NCBI GenBank assembly: GCA_963976865.1 | Contig: CAXBLY010000007.1 | Location: 54,668-118,667, forward strand | Origin: UBA1858 sp963976865 | GTDB taxonomy: Bacteria; Pseudomonadota; Gammaproteobacteria; UBA4575 | Direction: 5' to 3' | Length of the DNA: 64,000 bases | In this document: piece by piece, positions 8,232 to 18,290 of the stretch | Layout: each line of letters starts with the position of its first letter | Position numbering within the stretch: the stretch's first letter is position 1 | Program-made: the position numbers and the translations under genes | The notes under the pieces: generated by a model | Database searches by the model: none | Told to the model about the DNA's origin: nothing | What the model saw: only the letters and a program-made list of their open reading frames with translations

Positions 8232-9716
8232 GTGAGCGAAGAAATTCTGGTCAATGTGACGCCAAGAGAAACACGTGTGGCCGTTGTTGAAAACGGTGTA
8301 CTGCAAGAAGTGCAAATTGAACGTGTCGCCAGACGAGGTTTAGTCGGCGGGATATTTAAAGGCAGCGTTAGTCGGGTGATGCCCGGCATGGATGCGGCGT
8401 TTATTGATATTGGTCTGGAAAAAGCAGCATTTATTCATGCTTCTGATGTGAATACCCTGCCGCACAGTTCCCAGTCTTTGCCGGCAGAAAATGGAGAGAC
8501 TGTGCACGAAGCGATTGCCAATCTGTTACATGAAGGTCAGCAGGTGCTGGTGCAGGTAGTCAAAGATCAAATCGGTACGAAAGGCGCGCGTCTGACCACA
8601 AACATCACAGTACCCTCGCGTTATTTAGTGCTGTTGCCTTATTCGACAGATGTACGACTTTCTGCACGCCTGGAAGACGAAGAAGAACGTGAACGTTTGA
8701 CGACGGTCATGCAGGAGCTGCTCGGAGCAAGCGGGAAAAAATTTGGCTGCATACTGCGAACGGCTGCCGAGGCAGCATCCAAAGAAGACTTGCGTAGAGA
8801 TCTGGATTTTTTATTGCGCCTGTGGGATTCAATCGTAGAAAAAATCGGAGAAGCTACCCCGGTTGCTGAAGTGTATTCAGACCTGCCACTCGCAGTGCGC
8901 ACTCTTCGTGACCTGAATACTGATGATGTAGAAAATATTTACATAGACTCGCGCGAAACAGTGCTGAATGTAAAAACATTTGCAGAGAAACTGGTGCCAG
9001 AGCTGGTCGATCGAATCCAGCGCTATAAAGGTGCACGGCCCATATTTGACCTGCATGGCATTGAAGATGAACTTGAAAAGGCGCTGCAACGAAAAGTAAT
9101 GCTCAAATCGGGTGGTCATCTGGTGTTTGACCAAACTGAATCAATGACAACGGTTGATGTGAATACAGGTGGATATATTGGCAACAGAAACCTGGAAGAA
9201 ACAATTTTTAAAACCAACCTTGAAGCAGCGCAGACGATTGGGCGCCAGTTAAAGTTACGCAATCTGGGCGGCATTATCATTATTGATTTTATCGATATGA
9301 TTGAAGACGAACATAAACGTCAGGTTTTACGTGCACTGGAAAAAGTACTGGAAAAAGATCGGGCGAAAACACAAATATGTGAGGTTTCTCCACTGGGTTT
9401 GGTTGAAATGACACGTAAGCGGACACATGAAAGTCTTGAACATATTCTGTGTGAGCCATGCCCGACCTGCTCAGGTGGTGGGTCAATTAAAAGTTCACAA
9501 ACTGTTTGCTATCAGTTATTCCGTGAAATTATGCGGGTAGCACGCCAGTACGAAGCCACTGATCTGCTGGTACTGGCGTCGCAGTCCGTGGTTGATCTGC
9601 TGGTGGATGAGGAATCCGATATTCTTGCTGAACTTGAGGAATTTACTAAAAAAACGATCAAGCTTCAGGTGGAAACCTTATACACGCAAGAACAGTTTGA
9701 CGTTGTATTGCTCTAG
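8232..9716 (+). CDS. rng: Ribonuclease G
   Basis: Single-strand endoribonuclease that matures the 16S rRNA 5' end and takes part in mRNA decay. GTG start preceded by AAGGAAG. The 494-residue protein matches RNase G rather than RNase E, which has a long C-terminal scaffold. Seen: S1 domain about residues 37-120 (IFKGSVSRVMPGMDAAFIDIG), the DNase I-like catalytic motifs TTVDVNTGGYIG (Asp309) and GGIIIIDFIDM (Asp352/355), and the zinc-link cysteines in CEPCPTCSGGG (residues 407-413) that hold the tetramer together. It is followed 8 bases later by yhdP, the usual order. Confidence 0.96.
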   Translation: MSEEILVNVTPRETRVAVVENGVLQEVQIERVARRGLVGGIFKGSVSRVMPGMDAAFIDIGLEKAAFIHASDVNTLPHSSQSLPAENGETVHEAIANLLHEGQQVLVQVVKDQIGTKGARLTTNITVPSRYLVLLPYSTDVRLSARLEDEEERERLTTVMQELLGASGKKFGCILRTAAEAASKEDLRRDLDFLLRLWDSIVEKIGEATPVAEVYSDLPLAVRTLRDLNTDDVENIYIDSRETVLNVKTFAEKLVPELVDRIQRYKGARPIFDLHGIEDELEKALQRKVMLKSGGHLVFDQTESMTTVDVNTGGYIGNRNLEETIFKTNLEAAQTIGRQLKLRNLGGIIIIDFIDMIEDEHKRQVLRALEKVLEKDRAKTQICEVSPLGLVEMTRKRTHESLEHILCEPCPTCSGGGSIKSSQTVCYQLFREIMRVARQYEATDLLVLASQSVVDLLVDEESDILAELEEFTKKTIKLQVETLYTQEQFDVVLL

Positions 9717-9724
9717 TCGCTTCA

Positions 9725-12700
9725 GTGAAATTTAATATATCAACAATAATCAGTGCTGTATCTCATGTGGTGCTGTATATGGCAACAGCAGTGCTGGTTC
9801 TATTAGCAATTTTTGTTACCGTCATTCGCAGCTATCCAAATTTGAGTGAAGTGGTTGAGAGTAAAATCGAATCACGTCTGGGTGAAATTTTAAATGCGAA
9901 TGTCACTATCGAATCGCTGGATATTAGTCGGCAAAGACTGCTTTTCCAGATCGTGGCTGAAAATGTCAACATTACTGACCGCGACAATCCTGATAATGTC
10001 TGGACACTAAATAAAGCAAGACTAAGTATCAACCTGTCAAAATCGTTAATTTCCCGTTCCGTACAAGTTAAAGAGGTAAGTCTGGAAGGTCTGGATCTAT
10101 CGATATCAAGAAACAGGGCAGGTGACTTTCATATCAATCAGGTTTTTCTTCTGCCTAAAAGCAGAATAGATCAACATGGCGGAAAAAGTGATTACAGTAA
10201 TGTCCATCTGCGTCTGCTGGACTCCAGTATTCACTGGGTGGATGAACTCAGCGATACAGATTATTTGTTTAAAAATATCGAAATTGCAGTAAAACCAAAA
10301 TCGCGCGGATATGATGTATTTTTATCGGGTAGTCTTCCACAATTGCTTGGTAAATCGGTACTCGCAAATATTAGCGTGGAAGGAGATATCAAAAATATAT
10401 CTGATGCAGAGATAGATTTTTATATTAAGACAGAAGAGTTTCGTCTGGCTGAAATTGCCAGACGGTTCATCGGTGAGAGCGGTAAAACAGTACCTGTTAC
10501 GATCGACTCTGAACTTTGGGGTCAGTATTCAAATAATACCCTGGCTGGTTTGCGTGGTTCATTAAGCGCGAGTGAGATAGTCACTAACCCAGCCGGTATC
10601 AGTAGTGAGCTATGCCTGAGTGATGAATATATTCAACAGCTGTCTTTGCAGTTTGACTGGAAAAATATCGATCGGAAATGGCGATTTTTAGCAGACGATA
10701 TTGAAGTAGTAACTTCCAGGGGAAACTGGGAAACGTCGCAGGCTCAATTTGAACTTCAAAGACATACTCTAAATGCCAAAACGATACTGGCACATATTGG
10801 TGTGATGAATGTCGGCGCAATCTGCAATACCCTGCATTCGTATTCACCTCATATTGTGCGTTTTGAAGATCAGCTGCAACAGTACCGACTAAATGCCAAT
10901 GTTGAAGATCTGTTTATACGTTTTGATCTGAAAGAAAGTCATCAAACCTCGTTTCAATACTCAGGACAATTTAACAATGTTGCAGCATGGATGGCAAATG
11001 GTAACCGGTCGATCAGAGGTGTGAGTGGCTATGTTACAGGTGGTGATGCGGGTGGTGTCGCACGACTGAATTCAGAAAGCATCCAGCTCGGTTTGCCTGC
11101 AATGTATCCCGGGTTTGATTTTAAATTTTCAGCCACAGGTGACCTGGAATGGACACATCAAAATGGTTTCCACGAAGTGAATACGGATGCATTATCGATT
11201 AATAACGATGATCTCAGCCTGACAGCGCGTGTTAATGCGAAACTGGTCGGAGACGATTTATATGCAGATTCACAATTTTATATTGATTCCGCAAAAGCGA
11301 ATGCGGTAGGCGCATACTTTCCATTACTGCAAAAAACTGAAAGAACCAAAAAGTGGTTTACTGAAGCTATACACGAAGGGGACGTTAAGAGCGCCACCGT
11401 TATTATTCGAGGCAATATGCGTGCGTTCCCTTTTCATCAACAGTCTGGCGTATTTCAGGCTCAGGTTGAAGTGGATAACGGTATTCTGGAGTACAAGAAA
11501 GACTGGCCATATTTGCATAACGTTGGAGCCAGAGTCTCAATTGACAAAGATCGCATCAAAGTTACATCGCAACAGGCTACGACACTGGAGTCTAAAGTAA
11601 AAAAGGTTGATGTAAATATCGCGTCATTCTTAAAGGCGAAACTTGAATTAAAGGGAACGGTCGATGGGCCAGGCAGAGATCTTCTCCAGTTTCTGGGTGA
11701 TTCTAATCTGGTAAGTAAAAATAATTCTGTCCTGGACCAGATATCACTCACGGGTGACTCTCGTCTGGAAATAGATTTCTCAAGATCGTTATCCAGAAAG
11801 CTGACTTTACCAACAGAAGTATCTGGCAAAATCCATTTTCTGGGTAACACCCTGACAGTCAGGAAAGTTGGAATTGAACTGAACGATGTCGCAGGCGAAG
11901 TGAAATTTACCAAACAAGGTGCAGAGGGCGAGGGTTTGATTGCGACTGTGTATGGTCAGCCTGTCCTGCTTGCGATGAGCACGGCCGGGGAAGGGGCGTC
12001 GAACCTGTCATTTGATGCGCCGTTCGATCTTGGTGCCTATCTGAAACAGCAATATCCACGCTTCGATCCTTTCTTTGCAGGTGTAACACCCATTCATGGT
12101 GAGCTGTATCTTCCTTCGTTCTTCAGAAAAAACAATCCTGACAAGCTCAAGTTGAACATCGAAAGTCAACTGGCAGGCATTAAATCTGAATTACCATTTC
12201 CACTTAACAAAGCAAAAGATAGAGCATTACCCGCTACAATACATTTTGACCAGAAGCAGGGTCGAATGTCATGGCAGATAGCAGATCTGTTATCGATGTA
12301 CTTTTCGATTAAACCGCAACAGCCATTTGAGTTAAATCTTATTAAGCTTGGTGAGCCGGTTCAGACAAACATTAATTCGCAAGGGCTGATGATTAGTGGT
12401 TCATGGGAGACTGTTGACCCGACACTCTGGCTGGCAGCCTACAGGGAATTTTCAGACACAGCGAATCAAACACAAAGCACAACCAAACCCAATATTGATG
12501 TCAGCTTTAAATCAGTACAGCTGCCGCAATGGCCTGCAGAAAATATAAGTATTAAGGGTGATTACACCGAGAATGCATATTTTATAGATTTTGATTCCAG
12601 TCTGGGCAAAGGGTCTGTGCAGATACCAGATAACAATAATCTGCCCATCAATATCGATATGAAAACACTGATTGTTAAAAAAGGTGGAGCGAATAAAAAT

Positions 12701-13585
12701 GCCACTGCTGTGCAGATGGATCCACTTGAAATCCGGCCGTTCACATTCTCCAGTAACAATTTAATTTTCAATGAATTCAAATTTTCTGATGTGGCAGTCA
12801 ATACCTCCCGCTTTGAACACGGATTGTCATTTGATGAAATTAAATTAGCTGCACAGGATTTAACAGTAACAGGTAAAGGAACATGGCGAAGAGATCCGCC
12901 AATCACGAAGAGTCTGTTTGATTTCCAGCTGAACAGTATTGATGTTGAAGATAGTCTGGTCGATCTTGGTTTTAAGAGTGGATTGCGTAAAGGGGAAGCC
13001 AATGCGAGTGCGACGATTGGTTGGCCAGGTGCACCGCATCAATTTGATATAAGTAAACTCTCCGGCAACTCCAGCTTCGAGATAACCGATGGGTCAGTGT
13101 CTGAGATCGATCCCGGAAATGTAGGCCGCCTGCTTGCCTTGCTGAATCTTGGTGCGTTGACGCGTCGTCTGTCACTGGATTTTAAAGACGTCACAAACAA
13201 AGGCTTTTCATTTGATTCCATCAAAGGAAAATTGAATCTGTCTGAAGGTGGCAGGCTGCAAACAGATAAAATTTCAATCAAGGCGTCAGCAGCAGACATC
13301 AAAATTAATGGTGAAACCAATTTAATTGACCAGACCTATAATCAGAACATTACAGTGACACCGGCAGTAACAGGCACACTGACTGCCGCAGGGGCGATTG
13401 TGGGAGGGCCAGTGGGAGCCGCAGCCGGATTGATAGTGGACCGTGTTGGCAGCGCCGTAGGACTGAATAAAGTGACAAATGTTGAATATAAAATGACCGG
13501 CACCTGGCAAGAGCCCGTGATTAAAAAAATAAGTAAGAAAAAGAACAATTCGGCTGTCAATAAGGGGCAACGCTCTGCGCCTTAG
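9725..13585 (+). CDS. yhdP: YhdP family AsmA-like phospholipid transport protein
   Basis: Very large inner-membrane-anchored periplasmic protein. E. coli YhdP is one of the AsmA-like bridge proteins implicated with TamB and YdbH in moving phospholipids to the outer membrane. The 1286-residue length matches. An N-terminal membrane segment (about residues 13-35, VVLYMATAVLVLLAIFVTVI) is followed by a long beta-rich region, and the end carries the AsmA-like LNLGALTRRLSLDF and SIKGKLNLSEGG elements, then a glycine/alanine-rich patch (AGAIVGGPVGAAAG) and a basic tail. GTG start 8 bases after rng. Confidence 0.93.
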   Translation: MKFNISTIISAVSHVVLYMATAVLVLLAIFVTVIRSYPNLSEVVESKIESRLGEILNANVTIESLDISRQRLLFQIVAENVNITDRDNPDNVWTLNKARLSINLSKSLISRSVQVKEVSLEGLDLSISRNRAGDFHINQVFLLPKSRIDQHGGKSDYSNVHLRLLDSSIHWVDELSDTDYLFKNIEIAVKPKSRGYDVFLSGSLPQLLGKSVLANISVEGDIKNISDAEIDFYIKTEEFRLAEIARRFIGESGKTVPVTIDSELWGQYSNNTLAGLRGSLSASEIVTNPAGISSELCLSDEYIQQLSLQFDWKNIDRKWRFLADDIEVVTSRGNWETSQAQFELQRHTLNAKTILAHIGVMNVGAICNTLHSYSPHIVRFEDQLQQYRLNANVEDLFIRFDLKESHQTSFQYSGQFNNVAAWMANGNRSIRGVSGYVTGGDAGGVARLNSESIQLGLPAMYPGFDFKFSATGDLEWTHQNGFHEVNTDALSINNDDLSLTARVNAKLVGDDLYADSQFYIDSAKANAVGAYFPLLQKTERTKKWFTEAIHEGDVKSATVIIRGNMRAFPFHQQSGVFQAQVEVDNGILEYKKDWPYLHNVGARVSIDKDRIKVTSQQATTLESKVKKVDVNIASFLKAKLELKGTVDGPGRDLLQFLGDSNLVSKNNSVLDQISLTGDSRLEIDFSRSLSRKLTLPTEVSGKIHFLGNTLTVRKVGIELNDVAGEVKFTKQGAEGEGLIATVYGQPVLLAMSTAGEGASNLSFDAPFDLGAYLKQQYPRFDPFFAGVTPIHGELYLPSFFRKNNPDKLKLNIESQLAGIKSELPFPLNKAKDRALPATIHFDQKQGRMSWQIADLLSMYFSIKPQQPFELNLIKLGEPVQTNINSQGLMISGSWETVDPTLWLAAYREFSDTANQTQSTTKPNIDVSFKSVQLPQWPAENISIKGDYTENAYFIDFDSSLGKGSVQIPDNNNLPINIDMKTLIVKKGGANKNATAVQMDPLEIRPFTFSSNNLIFNEFKFSDVAVNTSRFEHGLSFDEIKLAAQDLTVTGKGTWRRDPPITKSLFDFQLNSIDVEDSLVDLGFKSGLRKGEANASATIGWPGAPHQFDISKLSGNSSFEITDGSVSEIDPGNVGRLLALLNLGALTRRLSLDFKDVTNKGFSFDSIKGKLNLSEGGRLQTDKISIKASAADIKINGETNLIDQTYNQNITVTPAVTGTLTAAGAIVGGPVGAAAGLIVDRVGSAVGLNKVTNVEYKMTGTWQEPVIKKISKKKNNSAVNKGQRSAP

Positions 13586-13730
13586 CTGAGCTGGGAATAT
13601 ATACATCTGAATGTCTGTTATTTCTGCTGACCATATTGGATTATTCGCAATTTGTCATGCTTAGGCTGGCCTGGATTCTGTCATTCAAGCATACTTCAAA
13701 TATATAAACTTAAACCTCAGGAAAAAGAAT

Positions 13731-14537
13731 ATGAGTATAGTGGCTGCCATACAAATGGCTTCGGCTCCGCAAAGGGAAGCAAATCTCATGGAAGCCAGTC
13801 GATTAATTCGGCAGGCAAAAGATCAGGGTGCTGAACTGGTAGTGCTGCCAGAGAATTTCCCAATCATGGGTACGAAAGAATCTGACAAGGTTGATATTCG
13901 TGAGCCATATAATAACGGTCGAATTCAAAGCTTCCTGAGTGAGCAGGCCAAGAAGCATGGTATCTGGATCGTGGGTGGCACAGTGCCCATTGAATGTGAT
14001 GACCCGAATAAAATCATTGCAGCCTGCATCGTGTATAATTCCGAGGGTGAAGTTGTTGCGCGCTACGATAAAATTCATCTGTTTGATGTTGAGCTGGGTA
14101 ATGATGAGAGTTACAAGGAATCAGAAACCATACTCAGCGGTACCGAACCCGTCGTGGTTGATACACCATTTGGGAAACTGGGTCTGGCAGTTTGCTACGA
14201 CTTGCGTTTCCCGGAGTTATTTCGTCAGTTAGTCGATAAAGGCGCCGAAATTATTGCGATTCCATCAGCGTTTACAGCCACCACCGGTAAGTCACACTGG
14301 GAAGTGCTGGTGCGAGCCCGCGCGATAGAAAATCTTTGTTATGTAATTGCCGCAGACCAGGGTGGCTATCACCTGAGTGGCCGTAATACATACGGTGATA
14401 GTATGGTGGTTGATCCCTGGGGGAATATATTAAACAGACTGTTTCAGGGTGCAGGTGTAGTGATCGCAAATATCAATCTGGACCGTATGGAAGCGACACG
14501 CCGTACATTCCCCTGCCTAAAGCACAGAAAACTGTAA
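13731..14537 (+). CDS. Carbon-nitrogen hydrolase (nitrilase superfamily, Nit-like amidase)
   Basis: Cytoplasmic amidase of the nitrilase superfamily, close to Nit1/Nit2 and to E. coli YbeM, which repair deaminated glutathione; the function here is inferred. The catalytic triad is visible: Glu41 (VVLPENFPIMG), Lys114 (RYDKIHLFDV) and Cys155 (GLAVCYDLRFPELFR). The protein is 268 residues, about the family norm, with AGGAAA upstream of the ATG. It lies between yhdP and tldD, the conserved order in many gammaproteobacteria, with tldD 13 bases downstream. Confidence 0.92.
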   Translation: MSIVAAIQMASAPQREANLMEASRLIRQAKDQGAELVVLPENFPIMGTKESDKVDIREPYNNGRIQSFLSEQAKKHGIWIVGGTVPIECDDPNKIIAACIVYNSEGEVVARYDKIHLFDVELGNDESYKESETILSGTEPVVVDTPFGKLGLAVCYDLRFPELFRQLVDKGAEIIAIPSAFTATTGKSHWEVLVRARAIENLCYVIAADQGGYHLSGRNTYGDSMVVDPWGNILNRLFQGAGVVIANINLDRMEATRRTFPCLKHRKL

Positions 14538-14550
14538 TAACCGAGTATTT

Positions 14551-15990
14551 ATGGAAAATCTAGACATAGCACGAAATCATCTGCTGGTACCAACCGGGTT
14601 GAGCGATGAAGATATCAATAAAGCGTTAAGTGAAGCACTGGGAGGTTCGATAGATGCAGCCGATCTGTACTTCCAGTCCACAACGCGTGAATCATGGTCA
14701 CTGGATGACGGCATTGTCAAAGATGCCAGTTTTAATCTGGAGCACGGCGTCGGTGTGCGTGCAATGTCAGGGGATAAAACAGGATTTGCCTATTCCGATG
14801 ATATTGCCATGTCTGCATTACTGGAGTCCTCACGTGCAGCGCGTAGCATTGCAAAATCTCCAGGCGCCAATGATATGCAGTCATGGCGAGTTCAAACGGG
14901 CCACACTTTATATACGCCAGATAATCCACTGTCGGTGTTAAATGAAAATGAAAAAATGGATCTGCTACGTACTGCAGATACCGTCGCGCGTGAAGCAGAT
15001 CCACGTGTCAAACAGGTGATGGTAAGTCTGGTAGGAACACATGAAGTGATATTAATTGCGCGTAGTGACGGCACACTGGCAGCTGATGTGCGTCCACTCG
15101 TGAGATTCAATGTCAGTGTCATCGCAGAACAGAACGGCCGGCGTGAACAAGGCTCTATGGGCGGCGGTGGTCGTTATGACTACAAAGAATTTATTGCATC
15201 AGATGCCGCCAGCGAGTTTTCCCGCGAAGCTGTACGCCAGGCATTAGTCAATCTTGATGCGAAAGATGCTCCTGCAGGAAATATGACTGTTGTACTGGGC
15301 CCGGGTTGGCCAGGCGTACTGTTGCACGAAGCGATTGGTCATGGACTTGAAGGAGACTTTAACCGCAAAGGGACCTCTGCATTCAGTAATCGAATTGGTG
15401 AACGCGTGGCAAGCCCAGGTGTCACGGTGGTTGATGATGGCACGTTGCCTAATCGAAGAGGGTCACTGAATATTGATGATGAAGGTACACCCACACAATG
15501 CACCACATTAATTGAAGACGGAATTCTAAAAGGCTACATGCAGGACCGGTTAAATGGCCAGCTTTCAAAAACAGCATCCACCGGCAACGGACGTCGTGAG
15601 TCCTATGCGCATCAGACTATGCCCAGAATGACCAACACATATATGCTGGCAGGCGAACACGACCCGGAAGAAATACTGGCGTCGGTTGATAAAGGGTTTT
15701 ACGCCGTTAATTTCGGTGGTGGTCAAGTCGATATCACCTCCGGGAAGTTCGTATTTTCAGCGTCTGAAGCCTACATGGTCGAAAATGGAAAAATCACTTA
15801 TCCAGTCAAAGGCGCTACTTTAATTGGTGATGGCCCTGACGTACTCACCCGGGTAACCATGATTGGCAACGATCTCAAACTCGATACCGGCGTCGGTACC
15901 TGCGGTAAAGAAGGCCAGAGTGTCCCGGTGGGCGTCGGCCAGCCAACCATGCGTATCGACGGCATTACAATTGGTGGTACACAAGCCTAA
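14551..15990 (+). CDS. tldD: Metalloprotease TldD
   Basis: Catalytic subunit of the TldD/TldE (PmbA) metalloprotease that degrades unfolded peptides and processes some modified peptides such as microcin B17. Length 479 residues. The zinc motif HEAIGHGLEGDF is complete at residues 259-270. Metal-binding and inter-subunit elements near the end include TCGKEGQSVPVGVGQPT. The partner pmbA lies downstream but is separated by a 950-base tandem repeat array instead of the short gap or the darP/yjgA gene seen in many relatives. Confidence 0.97.
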   Translation: MENLDIARNHLLVPTGLSDEDINKALSEALGGSIDAADLYFQSTTRESWSLDDGIVKDASFNLEHGVGVRAMSGDKTGFAYSDDIAMSALLESSRAARSIAKSPGANDMQSWRVQTGHTLYTPDNPLSVLNENEKMDLLRTADTVAREADPRVKQVMVSLVGTHEVILIARSDGTLAADVRPLVRFNVSVIAEQNGRREQGSMGGGGRYDYKEFIASDAASEFSREAVRQALVNLDAKDAPAGNMTVVLGPGWPGVLLHEAIGHGLEGDFNRKGTSAFSNRIGERVASPGVTVVDDGTLPNRRGSLNIDDEGTPTQCTTLIEDGILKGYMQDRLNGQLSKTASTGNGRRESYAHQTMPRMTNTYMLAGEHDPEEILASVDKGFYAVNFGGGQVDITSGKFVFSASEAYMVENGKITYPVKGATLIGDGPDVLTRVTMIGNDLKLDTGVGTCGKEGQSVPVGVGQPTMRIDGITIGGTQA

Positions 15991-16000
15991 CATTAAAATA

Positions 16001-16917
16001 CACCATCTCCGCGCAGGCGGAGATCCAGCAGGAGTTTGAGGGAGAAGCATTAAACGAATACTGCTGGATCCCCGTTTTCACGGGAATGACAGTTGAGAGA
16101 TAAAGCACAAGTGTTGTGGTGTTAATCATTCGTGGGATGAATAAATACCGTCATCACTAAAGAAACACCCGTCATCTCCGCGCAGGCGGAGATCCAGCGG
16201 GAGTTTGAGGGAGAGGCATTAAACAATTACTGCGGGATTCCCGTTGTCACGGGAATGACAGTAACACCAGGAAACACCCGTCATCTCCGCGCAGGCGGAG
16301 ATCCAGCGGAAGTTAGAGGGAGAGGCAATAAACAATTACCGCTGGATTCCCGTTGTCACGGGAATGACAGTAACACCAAAGAAACACCCGTCATCTCCGC
16401 GCAGGCGGAGATCCAGCGGAAGTTTGAGAGAGAGGCACTAAACAAATACTGCTGGATTCCCATTGCCGCGGGAATGACAGTTACACCAGGAAACACTCGT
16501 CATCTCCGCGCAGGTGGAGATCCAGCGGAAGTTAGAGGGAGAGGCAATAAACAAATACCGCTGGATCCCCGTTGTCGCGGGAATGACAGTAACACCAGGA
16601 AACACCCGTCATCTCCGCGCAGGCGGAGATCCAGCGGAAGTTAGAGTGAGAGGCACTAAACAATTACCGCTGGATTCCCGTTGTCACGGGAATGACAGTA
16701 ACACCAGGAACACCCGTCATCTCCGCGCAGGCGGAGATCCAGCGGAGGTTAGAGTGAGAGGCATTAAACAAATACCGCGGGATTCCCGTTGTCGCGGGAA
16801 TGACAGTAACACCAGGAACACCCGTCATCTCCGCGCAGGCGGAGATCCAGCGGAGGTTAGAGTGAGAGGCATTAAACAAATACCGCGGGATTCCCGTTGT
16901 CGCGGGAATGACAGTTG
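16001..16917. repeat. Tandem array of ~109-bp palindromic repeat units between tldD and pmbA
   Basis: This 956-base gap is almost entirely repeat. The core ATCTCC-GCGCAGGC-GGAGAT begins at 16005, 16174, 16283, 16393, 16502, 16611, 16719 and 16827, so from 16174 the spacing is 109, 110, 109, 109, 108 and 108 bases. Each unit also holds an inverted core ATTCCC-GTTGTC(A/G)C-GGGAAT (or a close variant), followed by GACAGTAACACCAGGAA. The last two units are nearly identical, suggesting recent duplication. Open frames across the array encode only periodic RHLRAGGDPAE-type peptides and are not credible genes. Confidence 0.95.
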
Positions 16918-16946
16918 AGAAATAAAGAAAATCGAGAAATAAAAAC

Positions 16947-18290
16947 ATGAGCACATCAATAGAAAAATCAGTCAACGGCGAATCGCTGAAATCGTTACTT
17001 TCCCAAGCCGTCGAATACGCGCGAGCAAACGGGGCCGACCAGGTTGAAGTGGCAGCAAGTAATGACAAAGGCTATTCCGTGACTGCGCGCATGGGGGAAG
17101 TTGAAACCGTTGAACATCATAATCAACGTTCAATGGGTGTAACGGTGTATCGGGGAAAAGCCAAGGGTGCTGCAAGCACAAATATCGTTACACAAGAGGC
17201 GATTAATCGCACCATCGACTCTGCACTGGACATTGCCAAATTCACTGCAGAAGATGAATGCTCAGGGCTGGCCGATGCAGAACTCATGGCAAATAACTAT
17301 CCACAACTGGATCTGGATCATCCCTGGGCAATCGAACCTGACCAGGCACTAGAACAGGCAATACGTTGTGAAGAAGTCGCACGCAATGACAAGCGTATCG
17401 TGAATACTGAAGGTGCAAGTGTCAGCAGTATCAGCACACAAATGTCATATGCAAACTCACACGGGTTTGTCGGCGAGTATCGCGGTACGCGTCACAGCAT
17501 TAGCTGCTCGGTTATTGCCGGTGATGATAAAGGCATGCAGCGTGATTACTGGTATTCAGTTGATCGCAATGCAGATAATCTTGATGGCATAGAGTCGGTC
17601 GGTGCCATGGCACGTGAAAGAACAGTCAGGCGTTTAGGTGCGCGAGGCTTAAAAACCTGTGCAGCACCAGTTCTGTTTGAACCGACACTGGCACGCTCGT
17701 TAATCGGGCATCTGTTTTCTGCTATTAGTGGCGGTGCGCTTTATCGCCAGGCATCTTTCCTGGTGGATTCTATTAACAAAAAATTATTGCCGGACTGGTT
17801 AACAATCAGCGAAGACCCGCATATGGCAAGTGGGCTTGGCAGTGTACCGTTTGATAATGAAGGTGTACGTACGCAGTCAAGAAATGTGGTGGAAGCAGGC
17901 GTGCTGAAAGGGTATGTGTTAAGTAGTTATTCTGCCCGCAGACTTGGCATGCAAACCACCGCAAATGCCGGTGGTGTTCATAATGTCACAATGAGTGACA
18001 GTGGCAAGTCGCAACAGGACTTGCTTAAAGACATGGGTAAAGGGTTGCTGGTAACAGAATTGATTGGTCACGGAGTGAATACAGTGACAGGTGATTATTC
18101 GCGGGGAGCATCAGGGTTCTGGGTAGAGAATGGAGAGATTCAGTATCCTGTAGAAGAAATCACAATCGCAGGAAATCTTGCCGATATGTTTATGAACATC
18201 AGTGCAATTGGCAATGATACAGACAGGCGTGGCAATATTCAGTGTGGCTCTATCTTGATTGAAAATATGACGATTGCGGGCGATTCATAG
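16947..18290 (+). CDS. pmbA: TldE/PmbA subunit of TldD-TldE protease
   Basis: Non-catalytic partner that forms a heterodimer with TldD. Length 447 residues, the family norm. It lacks a HExxH motif, as expected. Typical PmbA segments are seen: VEVAASNDKGYSVTARMGEVETVE split as SVTARMGEVETVEHHNQRS, LIGHLFSAISGGALYRQASF, TELIGHGVNTVTGDYSRGASGFW (ending SRGASGFWVENGEI), and the terminal IQCGSILIENMTIAG. The 3' end overlaps the convergent DUF3108 gene by 41 bases. Confidence 0.96.
   Translation: MSTSIEKSVNGESLKSLLSQAVEYARANGADQVEVAASNDKGYSVTARMGEVETVEHHNQRSMGVTVYRGKAKGAASTNIVTQEAINRTIDSALDIAKFTAEDECSGLADAELMANNYPQLDLDHPWAIEPDQALEQAIRCEEVARNDKRIVNTEGASVSSISTQMSYANSHGFVGEYRGTRHSISCSVIAGDDKGMQRDYWYSVDRNADNLDGIESVGAMARERTVRRLGARGLKTCAAPVLFEPTLARSLIGHLFSAISGGALYRQASFLVDSINKKLLPDWLTISEDPHMASGLGSVPFDNEGVRTQSRNVVEAGVLKGYVLSSYSARRLGMQTTANAGGVHNVTMSDSGKSQQDLLKDMGKGLLVTELIGHGVNTVTGDYSRGASGFWVENGEIQYPVEEITIAGNLADMFMNISAIGNDTDRRGNIQCGSILIENMTIAGDS

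Noticed and set aside
11461..11913. 150-codon minus-strand frame inside yhdP
   Set aside because: Lies entirely within the well-supported yhdP coding sequence and shows no family features.
16255..16918. Open frames of 129-134 codons on both strands in the tldD-pmbA gap
   Set aside because: They translate the ~109-bp repeat into periodic RHLRAGGDPAE-type peptides; the frame is open only because the repeat lacks stops, and there is no ribosome site or family match.
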